Source: Dicyema japonicum (Eukaryota > Dicyemida > Rhombozoa > Dicyemidae). Taken from it: a stretch of DNA of 42,855 bases. The stretch is from the NCBI GenBank assembly GCA_011109175.1, contig RDEW01000044.1, positions 9,402-52,256 on the forward strand. Direction: 5' to 3'. Positions 41,291 to 42,855 of the stretch are shown piece after piece (position 1 is the stretch's first letter; the number at the start of each line of letters is the position of its first letter). The notes below the pieces were generated by a model. The model ran no database searches and was not told the origin of the DNA. It was given only the letters and a program-made list of their open reading frames with translations. The position numbers were made by a program, and so were the translations under genes.

Positions 41291-42855
41291 TTGAGACGTT
41301 GCAATGAAGGCTCTGAAAAAGTCCTCCACGGACAGGGATGTAGCAACATCGACCCAAATATTTTAATGAAGCACTATGTCGCGATCAGCCATAAAAATTT
41401 CTCGAGGGAACACAGAGTCTACAAGAAGTTGTATCCATCATATGATTTGATTGTCTTTACTCCAAAAGAAGTTCGAAATGCAATCATGGATGTCAAAAAC
41501 TCCAGTTCCCGAGGTGCTGACAATGTCTCGATGATGGAACTGAAACACCTTGGTGAAAAAGCAACCAAATTCCTATCATACGTTTATACTATATCTGTGA
41601 ACAATAATATGATATTTTCTATATCGAAGAAATCCATAATTCTGTCAATTCGGAAGCCAAACAAGCCTGCAAACGATCCCTCTTCTTATCGTCCAATTGC
41701 AATACTATGTGCAATGTCCCGAATTTTAGAAAAATTAATCTTAACACGAATCAAAAATAGTGTACCAAATCGAGTATTCCAGCATGGATTCCGTGAAAAT
41801 CATTCTACTACGACTCACTTAACAAAATTAACTCTACATATTTCTGATGGATTCTCTTATCCAAAACCACATAAAAGGAGCATAATGGCTTCAATAGACT
41901 TGAAGAAAGCATTCGACTCCGTTTCCCTTTGGTCTGGGACGCAACTTGCATAGACACGTTTTCAAGCACGAACATTTTTAGATCGGTTCAGACACCTGGA
42001 GCAGCTGCTTCGACTGCGGAAAACCTAAAAATCAAGAAATATTCTTGCCTCGAGGATCGCTACCGTTTAGATCGCTACGTAAAAATTTTTGTTTAAGAAA
42101 ATAAATAAATATATTTCTGACCACTAATCCAAAACCACATAAAAGGACCATAATTGCTTCTATAGACATGAAGAAAGCATTCGACTCCGTTTCCTGGACG
42201 CTGAAAATTTCTAACACTCTTATAAATCCAAACATTAAAAGATGGCTGTCGAACTTTTTAAGTGGAAGAAGAGGACAAGTGATGTCAGACAACAGAAAAT
42301 CTAAATCCCGTTTATTGCCGAATGGTGTCCCTCAAGGTTCACCTCTCTCTCCCCTGCTCTTCAACCTGTATACCAATGACCTCCCACCAACGACGATCCC
42401 TATACATTAATACTCTCATATGCAGATGACATTGTTATTTCAACGAGAGACTCTAACTATGAGAAGGCAGGGATAAAACTTCAAAGTTATATTAGTATGC
42501 TGGAACATTGGCTCACATCAAATCGACTGGAAGTTTCTACAGGAAAGTCGTTTATAACAATTTTCTCTACATATATAAGATCATTATCAAATTGTTTGGA
42601 TATGAAATTTCTATGAATAAGTCTCCAACAATACTAGGATTAAAGTTGGATACTCTCCTGACATTCGGCCAACATGTCAATGACGTTATTACCAAAGTCA
42701 GGAGAAGGACCAACATATTGAAAATTTTGTCCCGATCACCAATCGGGCACAAAACCTTCTTACTACAGAAAATTTACAGACAATACATACTGCCAGTAAT
42801 CGAATATGCATGTCCCTCCTGGAGCTCGATGATTTCTGAATCGTCGTCTCAAAAA
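41291..42855 (+). mobile_element. Family E (Jockey/CR1-like) retroelement, interrupted, runs off the window
   Basis: The 220-codon frame encodes MKHYVAISHKNFSREH, then PSSYRPIAILCAMSRILEKL, FQHGFRENHSTTTHL and MASIDLKKAFDSVS (RT motif A). It is then broken at 41935 by a family B fragment. RT resumes at about 42127 with a repeat of the last 70 bases, MKKAFDSVSWTLKISN, then NGVPQGSPLSPLLFNLYTND (motif B). LLSYADDIVISTRDSN (motif C) is in the next frame. The C-terminal part ILGLKLDTLLTFGQHVND and YILPVIEYACPSWSS reaches the window end. The element is inactive. Confidence 0.85.
41935..42126 (+). mobile_element. Family B fragment embedded in family E
   Basis: Bases 41935-42066 match 12790-12930 almost exactly, including the sequence for WDATCIDTFSSTN and AENLKIKKYSCL. 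A short AT-rich tail follows before family E sequence resumes. The family E sequence on both sides overlaps by about 70 bases with roughly five differences. A clean target-site duplication would be identical, so a junction of two different family E copies is likely. Confidence 0.75.

Noticed and set aside
1-42855. CRISPR arrays, bacterial operons or phage genes
   Set aside because: No regularly spaced repeats or prokaryotic gene organisation is present; the introns, SINEs and LINEs are eukaryotic.

Overview
This window looks like a piece of a small, AT-rich metazoan genome, full of repeats, from a draft short-read assembly. It has one 84-base N run and about nine single-N joins, several of them flanked by near-identical sequence. 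Host genes are clearly eukaryotic: a nuclear-type tRNA-Gly, a valyl-tRNA synthetase, a RhoGAP-START protein of the DLC1/STARD13 family and two proteasome beta-4 (PSMB2-like) genes. All four protein genes are interrupted by extremely short spliceosomal introns. I placed 28 of 18-29 nt (mean about 23 nt). Removing them restores proteins that are intact or nearly so and align with their families, so the frame breaks seen in a plain ORF scan are introns, not mutations. Introns this short, together with animal genes such as the RhoGAP-START protein, fit what is reported for dicyemid mesozoans. That assignment is an inference; an orthonectid or another reduced parasitic animal is possible.

Layout. 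1-5.8 kb: AT-rich DNA with assembly duplications and one PSMB2-like gene (+, 3994-4726). 5.8-13.4 kb: hAT and non-LTR retrotransposon remnants, a 36-bp inverted repeat, the tRNA-Gly and a SINE tail. 13.9-15.1 kb: a small unrecognised mini-intron gene and the second PSMB2-like gene, both minus. 15.6-22.2 kb: degraded hAT/integrase copies and pieces of four non-LTR families, with two scaffold gaps. 22.2-28.5 kb: the gene-rich core, all minus: an unrecognised exon cluster, the DLC1-like gene and the valyl-tRNA synthetase. 28.7-42.9 kb: a mobile-element graveyard with an RTE/CFDP2-type element, a MULE with FLYWCH remnant, SINEs, a nearly full-length APE-type non-LTR element, an RLE-like element body and a further APE-type element running off the right end.

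The host genes are unrelated housekeeping and signalling genes (protein degradation, mitochondrial or cytosolic translation, Rho GTPase control) and do not form a pathway. The unusual system is the gene architecture itself: compact genes with introns near the lower size limit known for spliceosomal splicing, set in a repeat-rich background. I use letters for the retroelement families: A = zinc knuckle plus KPD...E endonuclease (CRE/R2-like); B = RT with LWYLDD plus a KRPDG...WDAT tail; C = RTE/CFDP2-like; D = family whose C-terminus carries GRPRTTLP; E = Jockey/CR1-like APE element.
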